From positions 1 through 64,000 of the forward strand of contig JAITIP010000003.1 of assembly GCA_031279415.1 (NCBI GenBank): a stretch of 64,000 nucleotides of DNA, given 5' to 3'. How positions within the stretch are numbered: the first letter of the stretch is position 1; every line of letters begins with the position of its first letter. The stretch comes from Candidatus Endomicrobium procryptotermitis (lineage in GTDB: Bacteria > Elusimicrobiota > Endomicrobiia > Endomicrobiales > Endomicrobiaceae). This document shows positions 36,694 through 46,656 of the stretch, piece by piece. The position numbers and the translations under genes are program-made. Under the pieces are notes generated by a model. The model saw only the letters and a list, made by a program, of their open reading frames with translations. It had not been told where the DNA came from and did not search any database.

Positions 36694-38613
36694 TTATTTT
36701 GAATTCAATTTTATCCAGTTAAGCAATCCGCCGGCAAAAAGTATGTCTTTCTGTCTTTTTGTCAGGTTATAATTCACTTTTATTTCTTTTCCGTTGACCG
36801 AAGCAAAAAGATCTCTGTCCTCTTCAAGAACGCTTTTTATGTTTTTGAAGGAGATATCATCATTGAGATTTACGGATTCATAGTCGGCTGCATCGGAGAA
36901 CGTCAAAGGAATTATACCGAAATTTATCAGATTCGCAAGATGTATTCTCGCGAAAGACTTCACCAGAACTGCCTTTATTCCGAGATATCTCGGGGCCAGC
37001 GCCGCATGTTCTCTTGAAGATCCCTGTCCATAATTCTCGCCGCCTATAATTACTCCGTTCTTTATAGTTTTTGCCCTTGAGGCAAAATCTTTATCTACCG
37101 CTGCAAAAGTATATTCCGATATAGCGGGAAGATTTGACCTCAAAGGAAGTATCTTCGCGCCTGCGGGAAGTATATGGTCCGTCGATATATTGTCGCCTAC
37201 CTTCAGTGCCACTCTACCTTCAATGCTTGCTTCCATAGGAGTGAAATCCGGCAAGGATTTTATATTTGGCCCTTTTATAACTTCTACTTTTGAGCCGTCA
37301 GCATCAGGCATCTGGAATTGTTTATCGTTGACATAGAACTTTTCCGGCATTTTTATCTGCGGTTTTTTTCCGAAATATTCCATGGGATCGGTTATTTCAC
37401 CGGTCAGGACCGCCGCCAAAGCGACCTCTGGAGAACAGAGATAAACTTGAGCGTCTTTTGTACCGCTTCTTCCTTCAAAATTTCTGTTAAAAGTTCTCAA
37501 AGAAACGGCGCCGCTTTTAGGTGATTGTCCCATTCCTATACAAGGTCCGCAGGCGCTTTCGATCACCCTCGCTCCGCTTTCAATAACGCTTGTAAGCGCG
37601 CCTGACTCTGAGAGCATGGCCATTACCTGCCTTGATCCCGGAGAGATCACAAGGCTTACATTCTTATCTATCATTTTACCTTTCAGTGTTTCAGATGTCA
37701 GAAGCATATCTGAAAGAGAAGAGTTCGTGCATGAGCCTATCCCGACCTGATCCACTTTTATTCCCTTTATATCTTTAACTTTCTTCACGTTGTCAGGCAT
37801 ATGAGGCGCAGCTATCAATGGTTCCAGCGTATTTAGGTCTATCACTATTTCCTGATCGTACTCTGTGCCTTCGTCAGCGGTTATTTCGGTCCAGCTTTCG
37901 CCTCTGCCCTGTCTTTCCAGAAAATCTTTCGTTATTTCATCGGAAGGAAAAACGCTTGTCGTAGCTCCGAGTTCGGTGCCCATATTCGTTATTGTCGCTC
38001 TTTCTGGAACTGACAATGTCTTTACACCTTCACCCGCGAATTCATATATTTTGCCCCTGCCGCCTTTAACAGTTTCTATTCTGAGAAGTTCAAGAATAAT
38101 ATCTTTTGCACTTACCCAATCCCTTAGTTTTCCTTTGAGATTTACTTTGATAATTTTAGGCATTGTTATGTAGAAAGGCTGCCCCGCCATAGCGCATGCC
38201 ACATCAAGTCCTCCCGCCCCAAAAGCAAGCATTCCTATGCCTCCTCCCGTTGGGGTATGCGAATCAGAACCGATAAGCGTCATTGACGGTACGCCAAATC
38301 TTTCCAGATGTACCTGATGACATATACCGTTTCCCGCAGGAGAAAAGACTATGCCATATTTTGCCGCTACAGTCTGCAAAAATTTGTGATCGTCCGCATT
38401 TTCAAAGCCACACTGCAATGTGTTGTGGTCTGCATAACTTACAGAAAGTTTAGTTTTAACTTTGGCAATCCCCATTGCCTCAAATTGAAGATATGCCATA
38501 GTTCCCGTAGCGTCCTGAGTTAAAGTTTGATCGATTCGCAAACTTATCTCTTCGCCCACTTTCATTTCTCCGCTTAATAAATGATTTTTTAAAATTTTTT
38601 TTGCAACACTCAC
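36694..38613 (-). CDS. acnA: Aconitate hydratase
   Basis: A 639-residue aconitase, the short single-chain type common in anaerobes, which interconverts citrate and isocitrate. The iron-sulfur ligands are in IGSCTNSS and ACGPCIGMGQ. Substrate-binding segments include GSDSHTPTGGGIGMLAFGAG, VISPGSRQV and, in the swivel domain, GGENYGQGSSREHAALAPRY. In this type of organism it probably feeds glutamate synthesis rather than a full Krebs cycle; that is inference, because citrate synthase and isocitrate dehydrogenase are not in the window. Confidence 0.95.
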   Translation of the reverse strand: MSVAKKILKNHLLSGEMKVGEEISLRIDQTLTQDATGTMAYLQFEAMGIAKVKTKLSVSYADHNTLQCGFENADDHKFLQTVAAKYGIVFSPAGNGICHQVHLERFGVPSMTLIGSDSHTPTGGGIGMLAFGAGGLDVACAMAGQPFYITMPKIIKVNLKGKLRDWVSAKDIILELLRIETVKGGRGKIYEFAGEGVKTLSVPERATITNMGTELGATTSVFPSDEITKDFLERQGRGESWTEITADEGTEYDQEIVIDLNTLEPLIAAPHMPDNVKKVKDIKGIKVDQVGIGSCTNSSLSDMLLTSETLKGKMIDKNVSLVISPGSRQVMAMLSESGALTSVIESGARVIESACGPCIGMGQSPKSGAVSLRTFNRNFEGRSGTKDAQVYLCSPEVALAAVLTGEITDPMEYFGKKPQIKMPEKFYVNDKQFQMPDADGSKVEVIKGPNIKSLPDFTPMEASIEGRVALKVGDNISTDHILPAGAKILPLRSNLPAISEYTFAAVDKDFASRAKTIKNGVIIGGENYGQGSSREHAALAPRYLGIKAVLVKSFARIHLANLINFGIIPLTFSDAADYESVNLNDDISFKNIKSVLEEDRDLFASVNGKEIKVNYNLTKRQKDILFAGGLLNWIKLNSK

Positions 38614-38725
38614 TTTTTTCCTCTTCTATATATAAAAATTTTTATAGTCAAATTTTGATATTATTTTATAAAAGTTACAAGATATGTTTTGAAAATTTAA
38701 GACAAATTTTAACCTCAGAACATAA

Positions 38726-38857
38726 TCACCACATCTCCCTTAATATCTTATCGATCAAGCATTTTGCCAGAATTTTTTTCGCTACTTTATCCGTATAGTG
38801 CATATGCAAGGCTCTTATGTCCTTTATTTTATCTGAATAGTTTTTATAATTTTTCAT
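38726..38857 (-). CDS. Possible 43-residue protein or gene remnant
   Basis: An ATG at 38857 opens a 43-codon frame starting MKNYKNYSDKIKDIRALHMH and ending DKILREMW. It is basic and helical, fills a gap otherwise free of genes, and has only a weak GTGGAT motif upstream. I know no family. It may be a small protein, a relic or chance. Confidence 0.25.
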   Translation of the reverse strand: MKNYKNYSDKIKDIRALHMHYTDKVAKKILAKCLIDKILREMW

Positions 38858-38876
38858 ATATCCACACTGCAGTTTA

Positions 38877-39431
38877 TTATTTTTTTATTTCATCGTCAGT
38901 TATTGATTCGACTTTTTCTTTTTTAACCGTTTTATATGCAGAATCATTTTCCATCATGACCTTTACAAATATTTTTGACAGTTTAGGAACATCCATAATA
39001 ATCAAAAAGTCATCTTTTGCCGATAAAGCTGCATAATAATTCCCATAAGCCAAATACGCTTCTCCGAGTTTTTTCTCCTCGCCTTCAAATTTTGGCCAAT
39101 CCTGCGAATTATGCATCTCATAATATTTTTTGCTTGCTTGCCTATTATTTTCAAACTCCGTATTTTTTATTTCAGACGGAATAATGTCTTTATAATTTTC
39201 GGTTTCCTGCCGGGCTATATCTATATTAGCATCCAAAAATGCCGTATATTCTCTTATCTCTTCATCGGCAGCTGACGCCTTTTTTAAAGTCTCAATATTT
39301 TCTGGATTTGAAACCAATTTGTATATACATGAACCTATGCTCAATATAGCAAGAAAAATAATCGCCGCCGTAACAGCCAAAATTATTTTGAATGCTTTAT
39401 TATTTGGCTTGTTTTTAGTTCTATTTTCCAT
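38877..39431 (-). CDS. Membrane-anchored hypothetical protein
   Basis: A 184-residue protein with one membrane helix at about residues 14-34 (ILAVTAAIIFLAILSIGSCI) after a short basic cytoplasmic segment. The remainder is charged, mostly helical and extracytoplasmic (YKDIIPSEIKNTEFENNRQA, FEGEEKKLGEAYLAYGNYYA). It ends in VESITDDEIKK. I recognise no family. It stands alone, with gaps of more than 140 bases on both sides. Confidence 0.65.
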   Translation of the reverse strand: MENRTKNKPNNKAFKIILAVTAAIIFLAILSIGSCIYKLVSNPENIETLKKASAADEEIREYTAFLDANIDIARQETENYKDIIPSEIKNTEFENNRQASKKYYEMHNSQDWPKFEGEEKKLGEAYLAYGNYYAALSAKDDFLIIMDVPKLSKIFVKVMMENDSAYKTVKKEKVESITDDEIKK

Positions 39432-39576
39432 TTTTTACTCCCCCTTTTTTTTTAATAATATAATTTATTTTATAATATTTTTTAAAAAAGCGATAAATTT
39501 TATGCTAAATTGCAAATCGACTGATCGATAAAATTACAAATTTTTTATGCTTCTTGTATATATTGGATGCATATTG

Positions 39577-42183
39577 TTATGTAATTTTGTTAAATTCCAG
39601 TTCTTCTCCGGTTTTTGATTTCGGAGCCTCTATTTTTATGGTATCGCCTTCTTTAAATTCTCCATCTATAAGTTTTGAAGACAAAGGATTTAACAAATAT
39701 GTTTGTATGGCTCTTTTTAAAGGTCTTGCGCCAAAAGCTGGTTCGTATCCTTTGTGAGAAATAAAATCTTTGGCTTTATCAGTGAGCTCAACGTAAATAT
39801 TTCTTCCTGCAAGACGTTTTTCAAAAGCGCTTATCTGTATGTCAATAATTTTGCTTAATTCTTTTTCGCTGAGTTTTCTGAAAATTATAATATCATCAAT
39901 TCTGTTTAAAAATTCCGGACGGAAATAATTGTGCAATTCATTATGGACCTTTTCTTTCATCTTTTCATAATTATCGTTTTCCTGAATATGTTGTGAACCT
40001 GTATTTGAAGTCATTATTACAACGGTATTTTTAAAATCTACAGTTCTACTCTGTCCATCAGTAAGCCTGCCGTCATCAAGAAGCTGAAGCATGACATTAA
40101 AAACTTCAGGATTAGCTTTTTCAATTTCATCAAACAAAACAACTGAATACGGCCTTCTCTTTACAGCTTCCGTAAGTTGTCCGCCTTCTTCAAAACCCAC
40201 ATATCCAGGAGGTGCTCCTATAAGACGTGAAACGCTGTGCTTTTCCATATATTCAGACATGTCTATTCTTACGATATTTCTTTCATCGTTAAAAAGAAAA
40301 GCCGCCAAAGCTTTTGCAAGTTCCGTTTTTCCGACTCCCGTCGGACCTAGAAATAAAAATGAACCTATAGGTCTGTTGGGATCGGATAGACCGGCGCGGG
40401 AGCGCCTTACCGCGTTTGAAATTGCCGATATCGCTTCATCCTGACCGACAATGCGTTCATGCAGTTTGTCTTCCATTTTTATAAGCTTCTGCATTTCACT
40501 TTCCATCATACGTGTTACGGGAATGCCCGTCCATTTACTCACAACTTCGGCTATATCTTCTTCATCGACTTCTTCTTTAAGCATTTTTTTGTTTATTTGC
40601 AGAAGTTCTAGTTTTTTGTTTTCTTCTTCAATCTTTTTCTGCATCTGAGGAATTTTTCCGTAACGTATTTCCGCGACGGTATTCAAATCCCCAGCTCTTT
40701 CCGCTTTCTGTTCTTCAACTTTCATCTCTTCTAGTTTTTCTTTAATGCTTCTTATCTGTGAAATGGAGTTTTTTTCTTTCTCCCACTGCACTTTCATTTC
40801 AGCCGATTCATGCTTAAGTCTGTCGATTTCTTTTTCCATATTGACCAGACGTTCTTTTGAAGCCGTATCTGTTTCTTTTTTTATTGCCTGCTTTTCAATT
40901 TCAAGCTGCATAAGTCTGCGTTCTACAACATCCAATTCTACAGGCATCGAATCTATTTCAATTCTGAGCCTGCTTGCCGTTTCATCAATTAAATCTATGG
41001 CTTTGTCAGGAAGGTATCTGTCGGTTATGTAACGTGCCGAAAGAGTTGCCGCCGCAACCAAAGCAGAATCTTTTATTTCTACGCCGTGATGTATTTCATA
41101 TTTTTCCTGCAATCCCCTGAGTATTGCGATGGTATCTTCAATAGAAGGCTCTCCGACAAAAACCGGCTGGAAACGGCGTTCTAAAGCGGCGTCTTTTTCG
41201 ATATATTTTCTATACTCATCAAGAGTAGTTGCACCGACCATTTTAAGTTCACCTCTCGCAAGCATGGGTTTCAACATATTAGCAGCGTCAACGGCGCCTT
41301 CGGAAGAACCTGCCCCGACAATTGTGTGTAGTTCATCTATAAAAAGTATTATTTTTCCACCGGCAGACTGAATTTCTTTTAACACGGCTTTAAGCCTGTC
41401 TTCAAATTCTCCTCTGTATTTTGCGCCGGCTATAAGCGCTCCCAAATCAAGAGCTATGACTTTTTTATCTTTTAAAGTTTCTGGAATGTCTCCGGAAACG
41501 ATTCTCTGCGACAAACCTTCTACAATCGCCGTCTTCCCGACACCCGGTTCTCCTATTATTACCGGATTATTTTTTGTTCTACGCGATAAAACCTGAACGC
41601 AGCGGCGTATTTCTTCATCGCGTCCTATCACAGGATCGAGTTTTGCACGTCTTGCAAGATCTGTCAAATCTCTTCCGTACTTTTCCAAAGCCTGATATTT
41701 GTCTTCAGGATTTTGGTCGGTAACACGCTGGTCTCCTCTGATGCTGATGAGAATTTTTAAAATCGAATCTTTTGTCAACCCGTATTTTTTGAGAATTTTT
41801 GAAGCGTCTACGGAAGCTTCATCGGAAATTGCAATCAAAATATGTTCGGTTGAAATATAATCATCTTTTAAATTTTTTGCTGTTTTTTCGCAGTCGGCAA
41901 GAATTTTATTTAAACTTTGCGATAAGTGTAAGTTTCCACCTGAAACTTTCGGTCTTTTTTCTATTTCTTTAATCAAATCTTTTAAAATATTTGCAAGCAC
42001 AAGTTCTTCCTGCCCTGCAGCCGCAGATTTTTTTATTATGGCTTTGACCGTTCCCTCATCTTGCTTTACCAGTGCATAAAGAAGATGCTCTTCAGTAATT
42101 TCCTGATTGCCATATTCCAAAGCTATATTTTGTGCCTCAGCCAAAGCTTCCTGAGATTTTATTGTCCATTTATTTAAATTCAT
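39577..42183 (-). CDS. clpB: ClpB disaggregase
   Basis: An 868-residue Hsp100 chaperone that, with DnaK, extracts polypeptides from aggregates. It has the Clp N-domain ([20 protein letters not shown]), a first AAA+ module with Walker A GEPGVGKT and Walker [10 protein letters not shown], and a long M-domain coiled coil at about residues 400-530. The second AAA+ module has [15 protein letters not shown] and [10 protein letters not shown]. The C-terminal [18 protein letters not shown] is typical. It is preceded by a GGAGG ribosome-binding site, a consensus promoter and a CIRCE operator, so HrcA repression and heat induction are predicted. Confidence 0.97.
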   Translation of the reverse strand: MNLNKWTIKSQEALAEAQNIALEYGNQEITEEHLLYALVKQDEGTVKAIIKKSAAAGQEELVLANILKDLIKEIEKRPKVSGGNLHLSQSLNKILADCEKTAKNLKDDYISTEHILIAISDEASVDASKILKKYGLTKDSILKILISIRGDQRVTDQNPEDKYQALEKYGRDLTDLARRAKLDPVIGRDEEIRRCVQVLSRRTKNNPVIIGEPGVGKTAIVEGLSQRIVSGDIPETLKDKKVIALDLGALIAGAKYRGEFEDRLKAVLKEIQSAGGKIILFIDELHTIVGAGSSEGAVDAANMLKPMLARGELKMVGATTLDEYRKYIEKDAALERRFQPVFVGEPSIEDTIAILRGLQEKYEIHHGVEIKDSALVAAATLSARYITDRYLPDKAIDLIDETASRLRIEIDSMPVELDVVERRLMQLEIEKQAIKKETDTASKERLVNMEKEIDRLKHESAEMKVQWEKEKNSISQIRSIKEKLEEMKVEEQKAERAGDLNTVAEIRYGKIPQMQKKIEEENKKLELLQINKKMLKEEVDEEDIAEVVSKWTGIPVTRMMESEMQKLIKMEDKLHERIVGQDEAISAISNAVRRSRAGLSDPNRPIGSFLFLGPTGVGKTELAKALAAFLFNDERNIVRIDMSEYMEKHSVSRLIGAPPGYVGFEEGGQLTEAVKRRPYSVVLFDEIEKANPEVFNVMLQLLDDGRLTDGQSRTVDFKNTVVIMTSNTGSQHIQENDNYEKMKEKVHNELHNYFRPEFLNRIDDIIIFRKLSEKELSKIIDIQISAFEKRLAGRNIYVELTDKAKDFISHKGYEPAFGARPLKRAIQTYLLNPLSSKLIDGEFKEGDTIKIEAPKSKTGEELEFNKIT

Positions 42184-42253
42184 AATATGCCTCCGTTAAA
42201 ACAAATATTCAAACGCCTTATCATTTAAGAAACTTTAAATGCTCATGCTAAAA

Positions 42254-42278
42254 TAGCACTCGATTAATTTGAGTGCTA
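42254..42278 (-). promoter_or_regulatory. CIRCE operator (HrcA site) before clpB
   Basis: TAGCACTC (42254-42261), 9 bases, GAGTGCTA (42271-42278): a perfect inverted repeat matching the CIRCE core. It starts 71 bases before the clpB ATG and abuts the -10 box, so bound HrcA would block initiation. An extra half site, TTAGCACT, lies at 42281-42288. Confidence 0.9.
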
Positions 42279-42306
42279 TTTTAGCACTAAATAAGTTTTT
42301 TGTCAA
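42278..42306 (-). promoter_or_regulatory. Promoter of clpB
   Basis: Minus strand TTGACA (42301-42306), 17 bases, TAAAAT (42278-42283). The -10 box touches the CIRCE operator, typical of sigma-70 promoters repressed by HrcA. Confidence 0.75.
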
Positions 42307-42435
42307 TAAAAATGGAATTTCATCATCTTATGGTTTTATTATAGCTGCTTGTTCTATTTTACTAAAAATATCCGACATAATGCCAATTTGCTATAATCTT
42401 TTTACAATAATTTATTTTTTAAACGGAGGAAAATT

Positions 42436-42981
42436 ATGATGAAAAACCTGCCTTTGGAAAAAGCGTTTCTTTATGTAGAACGGGGTCCTATAGTTTTGGT
42501 AACTACTTTTGACGGCAAAAAAAATAATGTTATGACTATTTCATGGACAATGGTTATGGATTTCAACGCACAGTTTGCTTTGCTTACGGGAGCGTGGAAC
42601 CATTCTTTTGCGGCAATGATGAAAACTAAAGAATGTGTTATCGCAATACCTGCCGCAGATATTGCAAAAAAAGCCATTCAAATAGGAACTTGTTCTGGAT
42701 CCGAAATCGATAAATTTAAAAAATTTAAACTTACTCTGCTGAAGTCAAAAGATATAAAAGCGCCGCTGATTAAAGAATGTTACATAAACATAGAATGTAA
42801 AATTACGGATTATGTAAAAAAGTATGGAATATTTATTCTTCAGGGACTAAGCGCTTACATAGATTCTAACAAAAAAGATAGGAGGCTTATACATGCAATA
42901 GGAGACGGCACTTTTGTTCTTGACGGAACAAAACTAAATTACAGGAAAATAATGAAAGAAAAACTTCCCACAGGAGTATGA
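42436..42981 (+). CDS. Flavin reductase-like domain protein
   Basis: A 181-residue FMN-binding split-barrel protein. The signatures are ERGPIVLVTTFDGKKNNVMT, ISWTMVMDFNAQFALLTGAWNH (shown in part) and AIPAADIAKKAIQIGTCSG. Members reduce flavins or act as flavoredoxins in anaerobes. The ATG follows a strong CGGAGGA site. It is divergent from clpB and followed after 4 bases by a DUF1232 gene. Confidence 0.88.
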   Translation: MMKNLPLEKAFLYVERGPIVLVTTFDGKKNNVMTISWTMVMDFNAQFALLTGAWNHSFAAMMKTKECVIAIPAADIAKKAIQIGTCSGSEIDKFKKFKLTLLKSKDIKAPLIKECYINIECKITDYVKKYGIFILQGLSAYIDSNKKDRRLIHAIGDGTFVLDGTKLNYRKIMKEKLPTGV

Positions 42982-42985
42982 CAAA

Positions 42986-43207
42986 ATGGACAATCAAAAA
43001 AAAGATATTGCAAAGGCCGTACCCGTAAAAATTAAAAGAACAAAACTTGCATGGATAATTTTAATTTTTGCGGCAATTTACACGATAAGCCCGATAGATA
43101 TTATCCCAGACGCTCCAGTCATCGGATGGGTAGACGATGCTTTTGTAGATATCATTGCGATTTTAAATTTAATAATCAAATACAGAAAAAACTATCAGCA
43201 AAAATAA
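42986..43207 (+). CDS. DUF1232 (YkvA-like) small membrane protein
   Basis: A 73-residue protein. The DUF1232 core is a hydrophobic helix ending in YTISPIDIIPDAPVIGWVDD, the family's most conserved motif, followed by a second helix (AFVDIIAILNLIIKY). Function is unknown; it is probably a small membrane protein. It is co-transcribed with the flavin reductase-like gene. No gene is visible in the 182 bases after it. Confidence 0.82.
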   Translation: MDNQKKDIAKAVPVKIKRTKLAWIILIFAAIYTISPIDIIPDAPVIGWVDDAFVDIIAILNLIIKYRKNYQQK

Positions 43208-43389
43208 AAATGAAAGCCTTGTCTTTGTATAATTGTATAAGTTAAGTATTATTTAAATGTTTTGAAAGATGTGAACAGTTTCAGTTTTTATAATTTTTTG
43301 GATTTTCTTATCTATGTTTATTGGTAAGTAGAATTTTTTAAGTTTTTATATCTTTATAAATTATATTGTAGATTTGCAGACAATAAATC

Positions 43390-44079
43390 TTATTTCTCGC
43401 GTTTTTCGTTGAGTTCTATGCACTCTCTGATTTTTTCCAATGCAGCGTTTAGCTTTCTTTCAGATTTAAGCTGTTCCTCTAAAACAAATTTCATCGCTTC
43501 GGCTATAGGGTCTGGGAGTTTATTGTGTTCAAGTTTTGTTATCTCTTCCGCGCTGTACCCCATGCTTATTCTTGCAGGAACGCCTACTGCCGTAGCATTT
43601 GCTGGAACGTCATGCGTTACTACAGAGGCGGCGCCCACGCGCGCATTGTCGCCAACGGTAATCGCTCCAAGTATAATCGCATTGGAGCCAAGCACTACGT
43701 TATTTCCTATTGTCGGATGCCTTTTTTTCCTTTCGAGAGAAGTTCCACCAAGCAAAACACCTTTATATATGAGAACATCATCACCAACTTCAGCTGTTTC
43801 ACCTATTACCACGCCCATACCGTGATCAATAAAAATCCGCCTTCCGAGCTTTGCTCCAGGATGAATTTCTATTCCAGTAAGAAATCTCGCTATATGAGAA
43901 CTGCATCTTGCAAGAAAATATAATCTGTGTTTCCAAAGCCAATGTGAAAACCTGTGAATAATGACAGCATGCAGTCCGGGATAACAAAAAAGAACTTCAA
44001 GCCACGAACGCGCGGCAGGATCTTCATCAAAAATATTTTTTATATCTTCTCTAAGTAGTTTAAACATATAGCTAAACAT
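43390..44079 (-). CDS. cysE: Serine O-acetyltransferase
   Basis: A 229-residue enzyme that makes O-acetylserine for cysteine synthesis. The N-terminal helical part ([20 protein letters not shown], then [10 protein letters not shown]) and the left-handed hexapeptide helix ([40 protein letters not shown]) are typical of the short CysE form (EpsC-like). The catalytic His and Asp in [12 protein letters not shown] are kept. cysK is not adjacent. Confidence 0.95.
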   Translation of the reverse strand: MFSYMFKLLREDIKNIFDEDPAARSWLEVLFCYPGLHAVIIHRFSHWLWKHRLYFLARCSSHIARFLTGIEIHPGAKLGRRIFIDHGMGVVIGETAEVGDDVLIYKGVLLGGTSLERKKRHPTIGNNVVLGSNAIILGAITVGDNARVGAASVVTHDVPANATAVGVPARISMGYSAEEITKLEHNKLPDPIAEAMKFVLEEQLKSERKLNAALEKIRECIELNEKREK

Positions 44080-44151
44080 TCCTTATAAAAATTAATAAGA
44101 TATTATACTAAAAAAGATTTTCCACGTCATATTAAAATTTTACAAAACAAA

Positions 44152-44180
44152 AAAAGCCCCGAAAAGACAGCGGGGCTTTT
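44152..44180 (-). terminator. Intrinsic terminator of the H1-like protein gene
   Basis: AAAAGCCCCG (44152-44161) and CGGGGCTTTT (44171-44180) form a perfect 10-bp stem with a 9-base loop. On the minus strand it is followed by a T-run, 19 bases after the stop at 44200. Confidence 0.9.
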
Positions 44181-44199
44181 CAAGTTATAAAAGATAAAT

Positions 44200-44541
44200 T
44201 TATTTCTTTTTAGCTTTTTTCACGGGCTTTTTTACGATTTTTTTCGCTACTTTTTTCACAGCTTTTTTAGCAATTTTTTTTACAGCTTTTTTTACCACTT
44301 TCTTTTTCGCTTTTTTCTTCCCGCCTCTGCTCATGACGGATCTTGAAATATTGCCCTGTTTATCAATAAAATACAAGAAACCCGATTCTTTCTTAAGTCC
44401 GACTTTTTCTACTTTTGAAGGTTTTCCACCTTTTTTTCCACCTCTTGCCATCAATGCTCTGGAAATATCACCCTGTTTATCGATGAAGTATAGGTACCCT
44501 GACTCTCTTTTTACGCCTACTTTCTGTACTAATTGTGCCAT
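44200..44541 (-). CDS. Basic protein: two YLYFIDKQG repeats and a histone-H1-like tail
   Basis: A 113-residue, strongly basic protein. Residues 7-37 and 46-77 are near-identical repeats with a 39-residue period: KVGVKRESGYLYFIDKQGDI and KVGLKKESGFLYFIDKQGNI, each continuing to SR(A/S)(L/V)M(A/S)RGGKK. Residues 75-113 are a lysine/alanine/valine tail (AVKKIAKKAVKKVAKKIVKK) of the kind seen in histone-H1-like bacterial nucleoid proteins. The repeat resembles a short beta-hairpin motif I recall from small hypothetical proteins. Nucleic-acid binding is inferred from the tail. A Shine-Dalgarno AGGAGG and a strong terminator make it a well-expressed-looking single gene, next to an excisionase-type HTH gene. 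Confidence 0.85.
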   Translation of the reverse strand: MAQLVQKVGVKRESGYLYFIDKQGDISRALMARGGKKGGKPSKVEKVGLKKESGFLYFIDKQGNISRSVMSRGGKKKAKKKVVKKAVKKIAKKAVKKVAKKIVKKPVKKAKKK

Positions 44542-44574
44542 TTTTACACACCTCCTGTTTTTGTATAGTACGGC

Positions 44575-44835
44575 TTATTTACTTTCACCGGTTTCTGCCG
44601 GATCCTTTTTATTTTTAACTGCCTGCACATCTTCTTTTTTTGTTATTATTTTATCTTTCAGCCAACTGTCTACGATATCTTTTGAAAATCTGTACTGCCT
44701 TCCTATCTTTGAAGCGGGAATCTTTTTCATTCTTATCAAACTATATATTTTTGATTTTCCTATTCCCAAATATTCAGAAAGTTCTTTTATGTCCATTATC
44801 TGTTTGTTATTTATATTTGTATTTTTATTTTCCAT
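44575..44835 (-). CDS. Excisionase-family helix-turn-helix protein
   Basis: An 86-residue protein with a MerR/excisionase-type DNA-binding domain (HTH_17): MDIKELSEYLGIGKSKIYSL, then IRMKKIPASKIGRQYRFSKD and IVDSWLK. The charged C-terminal tail (KKEDVQAVKNKKDPAETGES) has no known fold. Such proteins can be transcription regulators or phage/ICE excisionases; no integrase is nearby, so a regulator is likelier. It precedes the H1-like gene by 33 bases on the same strand and may control or be co-transcribed with it. Confidence 0.88.
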   Translation of the reverse strand: MENKNTNINNKQIMDIKELSEYLGIGKSKIYSLIRMKKIPASKIGRQYRFSKDIVDSWLKDKIITKKEDVQAVKNKKDPAETGESK

Positions 44836-45024
44836 TTTTTATCTTTTTCTTTTTTTTATTTTTATTAGTTTTTAAAATTATATATATTCTATTAAATTTT
44901 GTCAACTAGTATTTTTTAGCCATAAGAAATAGCAAATAACAGTATTTAGTTTTATTTACTATTAAGAAGCATTGTTTTTTATTTTTTAATATTTGAAACT
45001 ATTAGATAATATGATTTAATATCA

Positions 45025-46656
45025 TTATTTACCGTTTATTTTATCAAAGCAGTACTTAAGATAGCGGAAATATTCAGAATTTTCATGCTGTAGTTTAAAT
45101 GCTTTTTTTATATTTATCAGCGCTTCTTCATATCTTCTTTCGTTCATAAAAATATTCGCAAGGGCTCCATATGTTTGATGTATTAAAGTATTTTTTTCAG
45201 CAGCGATAGTGAGATATTTTTTTGCTTCTTTTATGTCTCCCCTCTGCCATGCAAATATTCCGATAAAAGCTGCATTTGATGGTTCTTTTTGTTTAAATTT
45301 CATCGGCATTTTCTCATAATTTTTTTTCATAAAATATGCGCCTGTCTGAAATGTACCATTATCTAAAAATCTTCTTCCGTATAGAAAGGCGGTTTTCACA
45401 TTATCCGGTGTTTCCGTTACAGCGGCACAAGCAAAAACAAGTTTGTTTGCGAATTTGATATTGTTGGTAAAAGAAACCGATATAAAAAATATAAAATATA
45501 AAAACATAAAATAAGGCAAAATCACTTGAACTTTACCGTTTAATTTTATTTCATTAAGAATAATAATTAATCCGACAAGCGCAATATACACCCTGTGCTC
45601 AAGAATGAAATAACTGTTTTGAAAATACGGCAAAACTAGAAACATTACAAACCACAAAATACCAAAAAGAATATTTGATGTATTTACTTTTTTTGATATA
45701 TAAATCAGCGCAGCAATGAAAACCGAAATTAAAAATCCTAAAACTGTGTCAAAAACCGAAAGAAGGGGCATAACTTTAAGATTTACAGGAAAAAATATTT
45801 TAGAAACATATTGAAGGGTTGCTGGAAAAAATTTGAACGTCGCAGCCTTTATATAACTTATTATATGAAAGATGCTTATCTCTTTTGTGCTTGTAAAAGA
45901 ATTTTTCATTAAATACCATATTAAACAACAAACCAGCATGGAAAATACCAAAATAAACGTTTTCTTTAAGAAATCTTTTTCTTTTATGTCCAAAAGCATA
46001 TAAGCAGGGAAAACGACAAACGAAGCTAAAGCCGTTTCTTTTGTAAAAAGAGAAACCATAAATAACAGCGAAGTAAAAAAGACATGTTTTAAATTGCCGG
46101 ATTTTTTATATTTAACCATAAACATGAAAGAGCCAAATACAAATATGGCAAGAATAGAATCGTTTCTTCCCGGTATCCATGAAACCGCCTGGTTAAGCAG
46201 TGGAATAATGGCAAAAAAAGAAGAGAAGACCAAAGATCTGTTTCGGGAAAAATTTAAATTTTTAAGAAGATTAAAAAGCATGCACACGGCAACAAAATGA
46301 TAAAACACATTGGAAAGATGATATACCCAAATTTTCCCACCGCCGACAATTGTGTCGATTATCCAGCTTATGACAAGAATAGGCCTGTAAAAAGTGTCAT
46401 CGGTTTCATTAAAAACGCTTTTAAAAAACGAAGCTATTATATTGTACGGATCTCGCAGATATTCGTATCTTGATGTCACAAGAGTCACATCATCAAGTTC
46501 TGTAACATCGAACATTATACTTCCTGCATACACTATAAATATTATTATGATAAAAAAAGCGTATGGAAAAATTTTGTAATTAAAAATATTTTGCAGGGAT
46601 TGATAAAAGATATTGTTGTCAGTTTTTTGAATTGTATTCATATAGAACGGGTTCAA
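45025..46656 (-). CDS. Polytopic glycosyltransferase-like (GT-C) protein with C-terminal TPR
   Basis: A 543-residue membrane protein. About ten hydrophobic helices occupy residues 30-400. An acidic pair early in the first loop (FDVTELDDVTLVTSRYEYL) is the usual catalytic feature of GT-C enzymes using lipid-linked sugars. WIPGRNDSILAIFVFGSF and FTKETALASFVVFP are typical of the TMTC/PMT-like group. The C-terminus has TPR repeats (TYGALANIFMNERRYEEALI). The longest frame uses TTG at 46656 with AAGGA upstream; the ATG at 46641 is an alternative. The start overlaps the exonuclease gene by 38 bases. Donor and acceptor are unknown. Confidence 0.78.
   Translation of the reverse strand: MNPFYMNTIQKTDNNIFYQSLQNIFNYKIFPYAFFIIIIFIVYAGSIMFDVTELDDVTLVTSRYEYLRDPYNIIASFFKSVFNETDDTFYRPILVISWIIDTIVGGGKIWVYHLSNVFYHFVAVCMLFNLLKNLNFSRNRSLVFSSFFAIIPLLNQAVSWIPGRNDSILAIFVFGSFMFMVKYKKSGNLKHVFFTSLLFMVSLFTKETALASFVVFPAYMLLDIKEKDFLKKTFILVFSMLVCCLIWYLMKNSFTSTKEISIFHIISYIKAATFKFFPATLQYVSKIFFPVNLKVMPLLSVFDTVLGFLISVFIAALIYISKKVNTSNILFGILWFVMFLVLPYFQNSYFILEHRVYIALVGLIIILNEIKLNGKVQVILPYFMFLYFIFFISVSFTNNIKFANKLVFACAAVTETPDNVKTAFLYGRRFLDNGTFQTGAYFMKKNYEKMPMKFKQKEPSNAAFIGIFAWQRGDIKEAKKYLTIAAEKNTLIHQTYGALANIFMNERRYEEALINIKKAFKLQHENSEYFRYLKYCFDKINGK

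Noticed and set aside
44575-44835. Excisionase-like gene as sign of an integrated element
   Set aside because: No integrase, attachment repeats or phage genes nearby; HTH_17 proteins are often ordinary regulators.
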